A DNA stretch of 64,000 nt from Hypoxylon rubiginosum. Its lineage: Eukaryota > Ascomycota > Sordariomycetes > Xylariales > Hypoxylaceae. The notes beneath the pieces are model-generated. The model was not told where the DNA came from. It did not search any database and worked only from the letters and a program-made list of their open reading frames with translations. Position 1 is the stretch's first letter. Each line of letters starts with the position of its first letter. The stretch spans positions 2,356,001 through 2,420,000 of the forward strand of contig CADCXA010000027.1 in the NCBI GenBank assembly GCA_902806565.1, given 5' to 3'. The translations under genes and the position numbers were made by a program. Below are positions 46,030 to 59,510 of the stretch, piece after piece.

Positions 46030-49000
46030 AAGTAAACTTGTCATAGCTTAGCAAACTTCATTTGATAACTACCTGGGTACTAGTGGATATCCTGACAGAG
46101 GATGCGACTGTGGTGTCGCATACCTTACGGACTTTTCTATCAATCACTGACGTGACCACTGTCAGTGGCTCTAGTATGTTGTAACGTCCAGGATCTCATG
46201 GATGGACACATAAGTCTCGAACAATCAGTTAGAAATGTAGCTTACATGTATTCAGATGAATTACATTACCATAGCAATCAACATCTGATTGTCTTATATA
46301 CATCTCGCCCTTACGAAGGATGACATCGGTAAAGCCGACAGGATCGCCCTTCCGCCACCCTCATGTCAAAGCAAACCGCCTCTCGAAAACAGCCCCGTGA
46401 CTCATTTAACACCGAGACAACCAAACAGGTTCATGCCATTATGAAAGGCCAGACTCGTTTGAACAGTACATCCTTCGCCACTTGTTGTAGGCCTGTCTCG
46501 AACATAATTCTAATACGGATGATGTACAGGGTAGAGAGCCCATGCCCGGCAGTATAACAGCAACAGATTCGAAAGACGCATGAATACCGACGGCCGTGTT
46601 TGACTGCCCAAAACAGCGTCAACCAGTTGTCAAACTTACGAAACCTCTTACCGGGATCATAGCCTAGAATCGGTCAGTCTCTAAGATTACCGAAGACAAA
46701 TTTTGGACTACTTCGATATTACGCAGAGGGTAAGTAGCCATAACTACCTACTATGCATGTGTCTAGCTCCTTAGGAAACGTTACCTATCATTGCGATGGA
46801 TCTAGATGGTGACAGGCACCTGGTAGTAACAATAATACTTGCTCCTGCTGCAATAGGCGGTGACGATTGCCTATAACGAAAACCAACACCCTCCTGAGAG
46901 ACTTAAATACAGAACTATAAAGCTCAGTTTTATAGTCTATATCAGTCCCAAGTACTTCAAGCCTGCTAAAATAAGGTAAATAAAACGAAAGATTCAATTA
47001 AACTATGAAGCGCAGTACGTTTGTCAAATATCTTTAATGACAGAAGATACGGAATAGGGGAAGGTGTATTCCGATGCCAGCCCTAACCCATTTACGATTT
47101 CTTCCTAAGATTAGACAGCCTTACGTTATATTGCAGCTCATGTAAGGCCATTAAATATCTACTTAGGCACAAGTAGGTAAGAACCCGAGCTCGGGCTTGC
47201 TACCGTAAGACTAATAGTCGGAACATTACCTAAGTTGGCCTTTGTCTCATGGTATAGGATAGGAGAAAACAGCCCTGTCGTATCGAAACTAGTGTGTGGC
47301 ATTTACCCCTACGGTAGGGTTAGATGACAGTTACGTAAGGTGTATATGAAATACATACAACATTACGATAAAGGATATGTTAATTGAATTAACTATGTCC
47401 TTGACTAACAGTAACTTGCGGTACATCGAGTTCGCCAACGAAGCTACTTCGCTTTACCATCGAGGGCTATTATAGATCTCTTATCATAATTATCATAACA
47501 ACAACCCGTATAAAGATTCTCAAGGATGATCCGCACTAAGATACTAATGGGGTCTGGAATGCTAACGATACATATAAGCTACCTTGTGATCTAATATCTC
47601 GAAACAGGGAACACTTGTGACAGTCTCCCGTTGTTTGCTAAGAATGATTTAGAGCTATTCTGTCATCCAAGTTTTCATGCAAGACTCAGTACTTTCCGAG
47701 GATTAAGAACTGACGTAAGATGAAGGTATTATTCACGCTTATCTATCTAGGTACCTGTGTCATCATTTATTCAACGGATATTGAGGTCCTCATAGCCCAA
47801 CATTACTCATACCCACCTCCTACCTCAGTACCTAGGGGTTACCGAGTCGGGATTATCCAAGAGGAAAGCGTAAAGCCGTCATATCGGGGTCTCTCACTTG
47901 GGTAAATTTCTGTTTTTGATCCTTCAGCACAAGTACCGAGCAATGAAATTCATTTTATGGGATGATCCGATCTTAGACATGGTCAATCATTCCCTTCGAG
48001 TGATTTCTCTACGCTAATCTCGCTGCTGCTTACTCACACGGGAGCTTAGAAGGTATCCAGCAACACAGCGTCGTCTTCCTTGATGCAACGAAGCCTGCGA
48101 TCCCGAATCCCTTATAGCTAGCCATGCTATAGTTCCCAATGCCGTCTGCAATGCCACGGCCGCTCTGCCAATTTGAAATAGCATGTGTCATCATATAGCA
48201 TGGATTTTCTCTCGGACGCCGATAGCCTAAGCCAATGACTTATACGGCGGCTTGGGATTTGATAGGGGAGACGGGGTGAGACATAAACTATATGGCCGAG
48301 CCTAGTCTTATTGGCCCTCGATGGGAGAACGCGAATGGCATGATGCAAAGCTGATATTTTCTGGACTTTCCCAAGCTCGATAACATGTGCTTATCTCTAT
48401 TCTCCGTTCTAGGCCGCGGCGAGGAGCTCCTTGCACGTCACAGCTTGCGCGGGTGACATCGAGCTATCTGTAGCCACTTGGGACCTGTTTCCCAACTTTG
48501 GCTCGCTCTAGCTATAGGTCACCGATCTGCGAGCGAGGGTGGTTGCACTGCAGAGCGCAGGAGAGGATGATCCAGCCGTAGCAACAATCTGTTTGTTGAG
48601 CTTGAAGAAACCTCATCTCAACCCAAATTCGATCTTCTACACCTGCAAACTTCCGAATCCGCGGAAACACATGGTTCTGTTGCCTCTTTGCCTCTCTACG
48701 GCATCTATAGGTATGATCTTAACGGTTACCTACTTCTCGCGAGGTTGCTTCTCTGCAACGGCTAGTTGCTTCCGGATCCCGCCGTTTGGCATACCAAGGC
48801 ATGTATAATACTTGCCTCGCTACCCACGGTGAGAGTTGTTTGTCTCCCATCCCCGCCGTGATTTGACAATTGTTGATGATGTAGCCCTCCATGCATTTTG
48901 CTCAAGAGGGGATTCGTACTTGACTGCCCCTACCCACCTCCGGAGACGGTCTACATAGTGGCGAACTGGTATTTACGTGGCAAGAGTGATCTTGCATAAG

Positions 49001-50880
49001 GGATCTTCATGTAAGTGCTACGGTGACAGTTACGTTACCGCGTCGAGTTGCCCCATTTTGATCGCCATAAACGAAACTGTATTGGCTATGAAGTACCTCC
49101 TAGGAGGTAGGTATCTTGCAGCCTCTTGACGATGCTACAGTACAGCGGTAGCACTACGCACACGTTTCAGTCTGCGCTGGCAATATATACGATATATATG
49201 CTCGCAATATTTGCTTCGCAGCTTGCATCAGGTACGGCAACCGAGAACTGTAACGGGAAGGAAGTTTCTCGCCGGGAATTGCATTTGCCATAGGGGCCAA
49301 GGTCGTCTTGCAGCTCGCCTAGACTTTCCGTTGGGGAGGGGTGTCCGCGTGTATTTTATTCAGACACCGCGTGTAACTCATTGCTACGTTTCGCTACTCG
49401 CTACTCGACCTTCCTCTTGGATTTGACATCAAGCTATCCAGATACTTAGGAGGTAGTTATGATATTTCCCGAATGCTGCGAATGTCGATCTTCGAACTAT
49501 TAGAGTGTTCTCGTCTAAACCATCGGAAAGCGTTGTTCCTTCAATCTTTTCGGCACCCGAATTCCTTTACGCAATCGTCTTAGAAATTATCATGATCGTT
49601 GATCGGGCGAAGAAGTAGCCATGGAGATAGCACTCATAGTAGAATGGCACCATATTAACTTCATATCCGCGTAATCGGGCGCCGCCTAGAGGTTGGGTGG
49701 CTGGCTGCTGGCTGTTGTGTGATGGAAGATGGCTAGCTCGCCCACAGGTACTGTCACTTACCTCGCTTCCTCGGCTTCATGAACAAAGCAAGTTAACTCT
49801 AATTAGGAGCAATGCCGAGCTCGCAGTCGTACCAGTGACGCCAGATCTTAGCGCATTGGTAAAAGATGCATGGCGGAACGCCCTTCAGTACTCAGTGGGC
49901 CATCCGATGACAGCACGCCTCGTTATCACTATCACGGAATATACTCCGAGGTCTTGTCCCTCCGGCGCTATTGAGCCTTCACTGTCGCGGAAGCCCAAGC
50001 TCTCCAACGAGCTCACCGCCGCATATTACCTATATCAAGTATTATTTCAATCTGAGGGGGTAAAACGCATGACCAAGTGACGAACTCGGCGACAACAAAG
50101 CGCATGGTGGCCTTATGCCGATCTAATATGGCCCCGACGACTGAGACGATAGGTTGGATCTCAAGAAGAATTGAAATTGGCTTCTGAGGGGTGTACTATG
50201 GACTCCGGCAATGTTGATTCGCTCCCGGATGCCAGACGATTGACAATCAATAGACATCGCGGGGGAACCAAGAGCTATGTCCTCGTAAGATTTTGGGTGC
50301 CGCGGGAACGCTGTGCCTGTGAAGATGCTGATTGACCCAATTGCGAGAAACGAAGAGGTGAAAGCTGTGTACCTAATGGTAGTAATAAGTTGCACGGTGA
50401 AATACATGTACGACGGACGAATTGCCTCGCCCGCCTCTGAAGACGTGCGACGATAGCTCTGGATGGTAGTTCTTGTGCGGACCACCACCAACACTGCTTC
50501 TCGATCTCTCTAGCCAACAGTTCTAGACCATCCCACGACCGGAGCTAGGAGGTGGTGCCAAGGCCTAGCGTATGTAAGGATGGTAGAGGATATCACACAC
50601 CAAGAGCTGCTACGCAAACAGCTAATGTCGAATTGACCACTAACTCGAGACCGTCGACCGTCGGCCAAAGGTCTAAAGCTCCCAAGCCTAGAAGCTGTAA
50701 AAAGGTCCGGGACTAGCGATTTGCGTGATACAAGTCGGTAGTGGTCGGCCGTGGTCTACCGTTGGACCAATTAGTGCGACCGACTGCGCGGCGCAGGCCG
50801 ATTATGCATACGATACCAAGACCAGGACTAGGGTGGTCGTTTACGATAGCACGACGTTCGATGTCCTGCAGGTCACAGGT

Positions 50881-50921
50881 CGCATGTCGCATGTCGCACG
50901 TCGCACGTAGCATGTCGCACG
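50881..50921 (+). repeat. imperfect 7-bp tandem repeat (CGCATGT/CGCACGT)
   Basis: About six copies of CGCAYGT with single changes, next to GCAGAAT repeats at 50995-51015. Confidence 0.85.
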
Positions 50922-51061
50922 CCGTAGGCCATAGGCCGCAGTGCACTTTGGATAAGCACTTGGCGGCTGATTGACAGATTGACAACGCGCAGAGCGCAGA
51001 ATGCAGAATGCAGAACGCAGGTCGTAGGTCTCCCGCTGGCAGGGGTAAGCGGACCGGGTGT

Positions 51062-51150
51062 TTTATGGTCCTGTATGGTCATTGTATGGTCCTGTATGGT
51101 CCTTGTATGGTCCTGTCTGTCCTGTTATGATCCTGTACGTCCCTGTATTT
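51062..51150 (+). repeat. imperfect TATGGTCCTG-type repeat
   Basis: A block of TATGGTCCTG and TATGGTCATTG-like units with decaying copies to the right (TGTCCTGTTATGATCCTG). Confidence 0.75.
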
Positions 51151-53373
51151 GTCCCTATACGTGAGGTGATCTACCTGTGATCTACCTGTCCATGTAAGTA
51201 CCAGGTAGGTAGGTATGTAATCTATCACTCCACGCCCTGAACGGGTAGGGCAATGATCGGATCCCGGTGTTCCCATCATCGGAGTGTCTGAGTGTCTTTG
51301 ACTGGTCAGGTCGAACTGGTCGAACCAACCGAATAGTAATTGTTTGTCATCTTTATCAACTTTGGAAAAGCCACAGGTCGTGTATACCTGTATACCACCC
51401 GTATACCATCTGTATACCACCACACGTGAGAAGATCAATTGCTCCCTTACCAAGCCTTTCATTGTATCTGCTACGATCACGGAATACGAATAGCGCAGGT
51501 GAAGTTGGAAAATGGCAAGTTGGGGTCGGAATGGGTTTGGCCTGTGATATCATCGTACTTTTGGTTCTTCCCTTTTTTCGGAGAGTGAGGGTTTATCAAT
51601 TGAGGGTCCGACGATACCGAGTAATGTAAGTCTTTAAGTGTCTCATGTAGGTACCTTACAGCGTTATGCCTTTATCGGGAGGGAGGAGGGGCAGAGAGGC
51701 GGAAGAAGCGTCAATAGAAGCGTAGAGGCGTAGAGAGACCTGAACAAACCTTGAACAAACCCTGAACACCCGAGAAGGAACATGCTGCATGCACTGTAAT
51801 GATCGAATTGGGAAATGAAAGATCTGCACTAGACCTAACGTGGTATCCCGTACGACTCGTAACTCTTAGCCGTGGTCTACCGAATGGCGAATGGCGCTAG
51901 AATAGGCAGCCATCACAGCCACTTTCTGCCACTAGGGGAAAACCTTTTAGAACCGTTGGCCTCTGGGCCTCTATAGTACTAGCAGCAAGCCTCTAAGCTA
52001 CCTAGAAGCTCGCCCAGCAGCCCTCCAGCCAGCCCTCTCATCTTGCTTGCTGTTGAGTTTCCGCAGGCACCGCACACACACAACAGACACAGACACATAA
52101 CGCACGCAAACGCAAACTACACACACCTACATCTCTACATCTCTACATCGAACCCACAGCAACCCACAGAATTACCCACAGCTAACCTACAGCAGAGCTA
52201 ACGAACGGTAATATGTACGCGTAAACCCAGGAGGCGGGCGAGACAGGCGGCAGGGTAGCACTCAGGCACTGCGCAAAACTCGTGCCGCTGGCGCCCGTTG
52301 GCAGCCGCAGTCGCAGTTGCAGTCGCAGTCGTAGCCGCAGGCGTAGGCATAGGCAATAGGCATAGACGTAGGCGTCATTTTCTCGAAATTTCCCTAACCC
52401 GTTTCTGAAAGTCTCGCGAGCGAATCACAAAGCACGAACCGCTCCAATCAACAGAACCCGGCATATTCAAGCCCAATCCCGCCGCATGTGAAATTTCAGC
52501 ATCTTCCCCCTGCGGCTCTGCCGTGCCCTGTTTCACTACCGGGAGGTCTTTATTCTTCATCTCTACCTACAGCAGCCAAGTCCGGATCGGCCAATCCGTA
52601 TGCACGCTTTTAACACATCCCGAACGACCATCCTGAACATCCTAGACATCTCCTACACATCCTGGACATGCTGGACTTCAATCCTAGCTTGGCCCGCTTG
52701 GCTACTTTAAACAGCAAAACAGATTTGTTGATCCACTGATCACTGATCCACATGGCAGCTGAGATTGCCCACGATGGCAATATGATTGATGAATGCGAAA
52801 AAACACTTTGAACAATCCGAAACGGTGCCAGCCAGCCAGCGTCTATTGGTTACTATGTACTTCGTAGGGTTAGGTACAGAGCATATTTTCAGTTCTGACA
52901 GCATATCATCTCGTTCCCACTTATACGTACATCCATACCGATACTCTCTTCCATTGAAGACTGTTTCTCGAGATACGATACGATAGCTTATGCCTAGGTA
53001 TCTAAACTGTACCTTATCCTCTCTCGCCTCTTTTCCCTATCTCCATACATAGTACCTCCCTACCCTGTTGATCCCGTTGGCTCCTTTCCGTACTTCTACG
53101 TCAGAGCACAACATTACGAGCCATTAGCATCTCTCACCGCTCCACCCAACCAGATGTCGGGGCCTCTCAATCAAGGTCTGGATCGTCGAATCGCCAGGTC
53201 TTACTCTTTTTTTATCTCTTCCATCCCATTTTTTTTCTTCTTCGCTCTCACGACGGTGGAGTCTTCGCGAGATAAGGAAGGGGGTCGTTTCTTGCTGGCT
53301 CTTTTTTCACCCTCGCATCTTAGCAACCCGGGTACCTCTCTACCCTATGCATCCTTCGCCCTCTGGCACCTCT

Positions 53374-53404
<31 letters not shown>

Positions 53405-53410
53405 GCTACT
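53374..53410 (+). repeat. (TGC)n microsatellite with TAC interruption
   Basis: About twelve TGC units broken by TAC, in the pyrimidine-rich upstream region of the ThrE-like gene. Confidence 0.9.
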
Positions 53411-54608
53411 ACATACTTGGTCTTCTTGGTCCTTGGCTCAACCAACACCCCCCCGAAGGGTCGCACTTCACGAGGCGACGCCTGTCCATTTGCACGTTAT
53501 CCATATGAAGTTCGTCTGCCGGTAGTTCTGTCGATGGCCAATCCGAGGCGACATGGCAATCCAACTCTTTAGCAGCAAGCGCTCTACATCGGCCCGTTAT
53601 CACCTTCTCCCCCCCCCTTTATGCTCTTATGCCGTCGATGTGGCTCGTGTGTGGTATTGGCCCACTCGGTTGTCACCATTTTGCACCGTCATGTACCATT
53701 AATAATGAACATCCATCGCACTTGACTTCATATGTTACTCCGTCATATCTTTTGTACACTATGTACGTATCGTCATGTACATGTTGCCATTGCGCGTCAC
53801 GATACGAGTCGAGTCGGGTACAACTTGGGAACCTTCTTAGAAAGAGAGAGAGACAGAACAAGCTCTTCTATGTTAAAAGTTCCTAGTATCTTAGTATCTC
53901 GGGTAGCGTACAGTATCCATCGTAGAAGCTCCGTTCTCCATATCGTAGCTCACCCCCCGGGAGCTTCGAAGATCGGGTCTGAAGGTTAGTCTCCAGTTTA
54001 TTAAATTCTGGACCTCCCTTCTCGTGCTTTCGCTTTGTTCGACGAAGAAGTTACCCGTCACTCCTGTTTCGTCTCGTCTGGTCTTTCGTCTCCCTCTCAC
54101 TTGTCTCTCGCTCTTCTTCTCAGTCATCCCACCCCTCCCAGGCTCGCCCACGTAGCGAATCCCTTTTGTTGTAAGCACTTTAATCGTTCGATTCCTTCTT
54201 TGTTTGTCTTCGCCCCGGTTTGTTTTCTCTTTCAACTACCTACCCGTAGGGCCCTTTCCACTTCTTCTTACAGGCTTTGCGTCGAATAGTCTTAGTCTCA
54301 AGTCTCTCGTGGTTCTTTTTTTAGAAAAAAAAAAGGTCCCAATTCTAACGTTACTTAAGTTACCACACAAAACACCTTAGCCTACACTAACCTAGACCAT
54401 TCCTCTTCGAACCTACGCGTACGCCCGAGTGAAAACGTAGAGTTTCGCTAGGACTCTACTTGGATCCGGTTATCCTCGTACTTGTTGGAAAAATCCAGTG
54501 AATTAAGCCTTTGCGTTGTCCGAGAGCTTGCTCGCGTTATCTGCGTCTTGTGGTTTCTCGTTGGTTTCTACATACGACGGCCCTGCCCAGCCACTTTTCC
54601 CCTTCGGC

Positions 54609-57130
54609 ATGGACAAAACTCCTGGGTTTCCAAGTATTGAGAATGCCAGCGCGACCTCTACTCCTCCCGCTGAAGAACCCCAGAGCCCAGCGTCTCCCGA
54701 CCTGAACGCCGGAACAAAAAAAGAGAAAGGTCGAGTGCGCTTCAACAGTGACGCCGGAGTCGAGCCCCCGTCGTTCCTGGACCTGTCGAGCCTCTCCGCG
54801 ACGCAAGCGCGCTATGAGGGCTTATCCCTTCCTCCGCGCCCGCGGCCTTCGGTCTTGCGTGGGAACTCGTACAATTCCGTCATGAGCATCCCCGAATCTG
54901 TCGACGACGACGACCCGGCCTCGGAGAAGGTCTTGTCGGCGCATGCGGCCCAGGAGCGTGCCCAGCAGGTCGCCGCCAACCTGCTCGGTTCGCAATCCGC
55001 CCCGGGATCGGCTAGGACCTCACTAGATTCCGAGGCCGAAACGGTGCACAGCGGTGCCATCAATGATATGCTCCCGGGCTTTTCTTCCAACATACCTCTG
55101 GATGACTTCTCGGATATGAACGGCAACATGGACCACTCGCAGAAGATCACCTCAGAGGAGCACCGCGCGCTCAAGACGGAGGCGTACAATCTCGTCAGGT
55201 CGCATACACAGAGACACAACCAGGGAGGGTATCCCAGAACGACAGCCGGCACTGCTTTGAGCTCCGGCCAGCTCACACCGATCGACGGGCCGAAGCACGA
55301 GCTCTACGTGTCTCAGCCGACCGAGTTTCGTCCTAGCGTCCTCTCCAATCTCCTCAAACTGTACAAGCCGGCCGAGTCTCCCAACTACCCCCATAGCCGG
55401 AAGTCGGAGCAGGGGAGCGAGTTTACCACACCAGGTTCGTCCGGCGCTACGACGCCGAACCGACGGAAGTGGTACGAGAAGAACCGTTCGCAGGACACGC
55501 TGGCCAACCTGGTGGAAGCGTCCGCGCGCCTGGCGAGTGCTGGTGTTAGTGGCCCAACAGCGTCTGGTGGCTCGAGACAGCCGAAGCGGCCTAAGCACAA
55601 GCGGAGCCCGAGCGGTCGCATCTTGAGCTTCGGCCGGCCGCGGATGGAGGAAGAGGTCCGCATCACGATGCATATCGCGGAGACGCTGACGCGCCAGAAA
55701 TACCTCATCAAGATGTGCAAGGCCCTCATGCTCTACGGAGCCCCGACGCACCGTCTGGAGGAGTACCTGAGGATGACGGCGCGGGTCCTCGAGATCGACG
55801 GCCAGTTCCTCTACTTACCCGGCTGCATGATTATCTCCTTCGACGACCGCTCGACACATACCACCGAAGTGAAGATCGTCCGCACGAATCAGGGGATCGA
55901 CCTCGGGAAGCTCAGGGACGTCCACGAGATATACAAACTGGTTCTCCACGACAAGCTCGACCTGGAGGAAGCCATCGAGAGGCTCACGAATGTAATGGAG
56001 AAGAAGGACAAATTTCACCCGTGGCTCAGGGTTCTTGGGTTTGGTTTCGCCAGCGCCACGGTCGCCCCATTCGCGTTCGAGGGTCAGCTGATCGATCTGC
56101 CCATCTGCTTCTTCCTCGGATGCCTTGTCGGCACTCTGCAGATCATCGTCGCCCCGAGGTCCGACCTCTACAACAACGTGTTCGAGATCACCGCCGCCGT
56201 GTTGACGAGCTTCTTGAGCAGAGCGTTTGGCAGCATTAAGGGCGGGCAACTGTTTTGCTTCTCTTCCCTAGCTCAAAGCTCCATCGCCCTAATCCTCCCG
56301 GGGTGGTTTGTCTGTAAGTACCTATCTACCCATTTTAACTAGCTTCATGTTTTCGAGAATAAAACTAATCGGCATCAGTGTGTTCTGCTCTCGAACTTCA
56401 GTCCCGCGCTTTGGTTCCCGGTTCTATTCGCATGGTTTACGCCATCATATATTCGCTCTTCCTCGGCTTTGGCATCACAGTCGGAACCGCTTTGTATGGG
56501 TTGATGGATCCTCACGCTACGTCCGCGACGAGCTGTCCAAACCCGATACCTAGTTACTATCGATTTTTCTTTGTGCCACTCTTTACTATCTGCCTCGCCT
56601 TTGTCAACAACGCGAAGTGGAAGCAGATGCCCGTGATGGTGGTCATCGCTTTCGCCGGCTACATTGTTAATTTCTTCAGCAGCCCCAAATTCGCGGCTAG
56701 CCCGCAGATAGCCAACACGTTGGGCGCCTTTACCGTCGGCGTCCTAGCCAACCTGTACTCGAGGCTGCGGCACGGCGTGGCTGCCGCGGCGCTCTTGCCC
56801 GCCATCTTTGTACAGGTCCCGAGTGGTCTAGCGGCAACTGGAAGTTTGTTGAGCGGATTGAGTACGGCTAACGAACTGAACAATTCTACTGAGATTGTTA
56901 ATGGCACCAGCACCGTAAGTTCACTCTTGAGTCGCTGATATCGTAATTTGGTCACAAGCTAATGCCTCGTCTAGGTCACAATCGACAACAACCAGCCCCT
57001 AGATACGATAGTATTTAATGTCGCCGCATCGATGATCAACATCGCTATCGGTATCACCGTCGGCCTGTTTTTGAGCGCGCTTATCGTATACCCACTCGGG
57101 AAGCGCAGAAGCGGTCTGTGGACACTATGA
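54609..57130 (+). CDS. ThrE/Prm10-type membrane transporter (DUF1212)
   Basis: Three exons (54609..56313, 56379..56914, 56975..57130) give 798 aa. The first intron restores LPGWFVLCSALELQSR and the second joins NGTST to VTIDNNQPLDT. Residues 1-340 are a Ser/Pro-rich cytosolic region with TTPGSSGATTPNRRKWYEK, a fungal feature. The DUF1212/ThrE part starts near 347 with RITMHIAETLTRQKYLIKM and LMLYGAPTHRLEEYL. About ten membrane helices follow from about 480 (VLGFGFASATVAPFAF, LIDLPICFFLGCLVGTLQII) to the end (MINIAIGITVGLFLSALIVY). Bacterial ThrE exports threonine and serine; the fungal Prm10-like proteins have no firm substrate. The open frame extends 31 codons 5' without an ATG, so the ATG at 54609 is the start. 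Confidence 0.92.
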
Positions 57131-59021
57131 ATTTGTGCGATATCCTGCTGTTCCGCATTGCCGAGTTTTGAAGCATAGGCGTTCCGTGTCATTGGGAGAG
57201 GGAAAGACGGATTTTTTTTTTCTTTTGGTCTGCATAAGCAAGCGAGCATTGGGGTTTCACACACGCAGAAAAAGCATCGGGGTTACAAAGGGAATATAAA
57301 TTAGAGGGCGCCGTGGGCAGCATATAGAGGTATATTATAGAGGTAATGCGGAGGACATAACAGCATCCTCCCGGTACGAGGGTGTTTACGAAAGGTTCCT
57401 ACTTAAAACATGTGAAATGAGGTATCAGCATATGCGACGGCGTCGAGGCTCTTTTGTTGCGAGGATAGGAATTCCATTATTCTAACGGCCTATTAAGTTA
57501 TCTTAGCATACAAATACAACTATTCAGAGAAATGACCTCCATGCTGCATTCCGCATATGAGAACGCAGTGAGTTTGACGGGAGGGAGAACCCACGGGCAG
57601 GTACGGCGTGAGATGGCCCATCCCACATATTCCGCGATATGCTATATTATCCATTGTTGAATGTAGAGTGGTTAGGATGAAAATTTTTGCTTCAGGGGCT
57701 GGGTATCCACGTCAGGCTGGCGTACTAGTCATGTCCATGAAACAATAGTAACAGTAAGAAAAGGAAAACAAAAAAGATGGCAGTAAGATTGCGTCGGTGA
57801 TACTAGCTGTCAAGGTCTGGCGGGATGGCTACCCAAGGTGGACCCGGTTGGGCTCTTATCACGAACGCCGAAACGCGGGTTCCCCTTGCCCAGCAACCCC
57901 CTTTCCGGCGTATTGGTATCCACGTTGAGGCTGACAAGCGCCCTCGTCGTATCTATTCCTGGGCGTGGGACGGGTAACGGGCGGGAAGGGTGGGGGTAGA
58001 AAAAACTGCACGTTGCCGCCGCCGTCTGTCGATCCTTGATATGAGAGGCAAGAACTCAAACTCGACGTTAGGTTAGGCGTTATCAAGGAGCTGCAGGCAG
58101 AGAGAAGTCCGGACCGATTACAAGGGCAAAGCGGCGAATGGTAGGTTCATGATGTGTAAACCCAAGCCGAGACTATTGGGTTTGCTCTCGAAGAGATAGG
58201 CTTTCGTTTCCGTTAGTTGGTTTGACCAAGCACACATCAAGTCTGGGTAGAGGTAGGCAGTTTCAGTTGGGCGCCTAATTATGTCTTAAGCCAACTAAGA
58301 CAGATCTGAGCATGGCCCTTCCTAGTGGTATTATTTAGCTATGACGATCTTCTGCCCTGGTGCTTACTTGGGTACCTACCTTACAGCGAAAATATGGTTT
58401 CAAAGAATCATTCTGTATAGGCAACCGTATCCCCCCGAGGAACCATTCCATCCTATCCCATCCCACACCAGCCCATCCATCTATTCATCCTACCCTATCC
58501 TACCAGGTACCTTGTATTAGACCTATTTCATCCCAATATGGATACCATTTTATATAGCAAGTTAATACATGTCATAATAGGTTAGTATCCAAATAAGATC
58601 TAAAAAGAAATTACCATTTTAACGCGTGAATAGGCGCAGAACTCGTAAATAGGCATTTGAGTTAAGTGCTTAAGGCAACCAGGTCTAATATCTACCTAGG
58701 TACCTGAGGTAAATATTTAAGGTAGGCAGAATAGTTCCCAAATGCAAATAAATTACAATTCCCATAGCCGGAACAATTTCGACTTATAGAGTCGTTCATT
58801 TTCAGCCATATTTCTAAGTCCAAAGAACCGTTCTTAAGACTCGCACAATTCCGATTTTGGTATTACTGATGCCAGTTCATCGTCTACCCAGCGTATTGGC
58901 CCCATGACATCAGCGACATCTCCAAGAATTCCTTAACTGTTATACGCATTATAGATGAATTGCTATACGAATTGCCTCTCCACTTGATCAGACAACTCAA
59001 CCACCGCTCTTTCTGTATTTA
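57131..59021. other. intergenic region
   Basis: About 1.9 kb with no supported gene. TACCTAGGTA lies at 58693. A pyrimidine-rich CATCC run lies at about 58440-58500. Confidence 0.55.
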
Positions 59022-59510
59022 TTAGGTATATACGTATTCAGTGGCAACCATATAGCGTCTCTTAAACCCGAAATTAACGAAAGAATCCGGCATGCGTATC
59101 ATCTGTACGAAATGTTCTGACTTCCGGAACAATTGCAATTGTAGGTACAACCTCTCGTCTGTTAATAGTATTTCCTGGGCCTCATTAAACGCGAACTTCA
59201 CGCTTATCTTTCGTCCCGGAATACCAAACCGAGGGCTCACCTCGGTGAACATAAGGATACCGCCAGCTAAGGTGCTCGTCGTTAATAACCATCCCTTGGG
59301 ATTCGACTCGAAATAACAGCTGAGAAAAGAGAGACACGCTTGCTTACTAAATCCAACGCCCTGTACACCGGTAAATTTGAAACTCGGACTTTTCTCGAAG
59401 TAGGTCTTGTTTTCTTAAACACGCTTAGATCATCATACTTGCCTGGATTCCTGATCGAAGATGAAGCCTTCCTTGTTTGGAACCTGAAAGTCTGAAGCGG
59501 ATGCAGCCAT
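59022..59510 (-). CDS. small hypothetical protein, possibly with a 33-nt intron
   Basis: Exons 59510..59439 and 59405..59022 give 151 aa. The first reads MAASASDFQVPNKEGFIFDQ and the second opens with TYFEKSPSFKFTGVQG. The second exon is open for 128 codons in a coding-like mix (GWLLTTSTLAGGILMF, PRFGIPGRKISVKFAFNEAQ). Between them are in-frame stops, so an intron is needed: GTATGA to ACAAG is only 33 nt, which is below the usual lower limit. A 78-nt choice from GTTCCA is also in phase and drops 15 residues. If neither is used, the gene is broken. I recognise no family. Confidence 0.45.

Larger units (their letters stand above)
41390..54608. other. 13-kb gene-free region between divergent genes
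   Basis: No gene can be supported. Reading frames are all below 135 codons, none has a recognisable motif, and none could be extended by sound splice sites. The left end (to about 41830) should be the DENN leader. The right end, from about 53150, is very rich in pyrimidines with TTTTTCTTC and CTCTC tracts, as in long fungal 5' leaders of the ThrE-like gene. Between them lie simple repeats (CACTGG at 41995, ATCGGACTC at 42722, CGCATGT at 50881, TATGGTCCTG-like at 51065, TGC at 53374) and a strong hairpin at 46000. It could be a large regulatory region, a decayed repeat block or a place for non-coding RNA. Confidence 0.6.

Noticed and set aside
49697..50080. 127-codon plus-strand frame in the gene-free region
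   Set aside because: It starts in low-complexity sequence, shows no domain or splice signals, and could be chance.
55152..56249. Several frames of 114-199 codons on both strands within the ThrE-like gene
   Set aside because: Shadows of the long GC-rich exon; no motifs.
59400..59460. A GC-AG intron (AG|GCAAGT) in the small gene at 59 kb
   Set aside because: The donor fits the GC consensus but no acceptor gives the right phase; the GT donor 4 nt further does.
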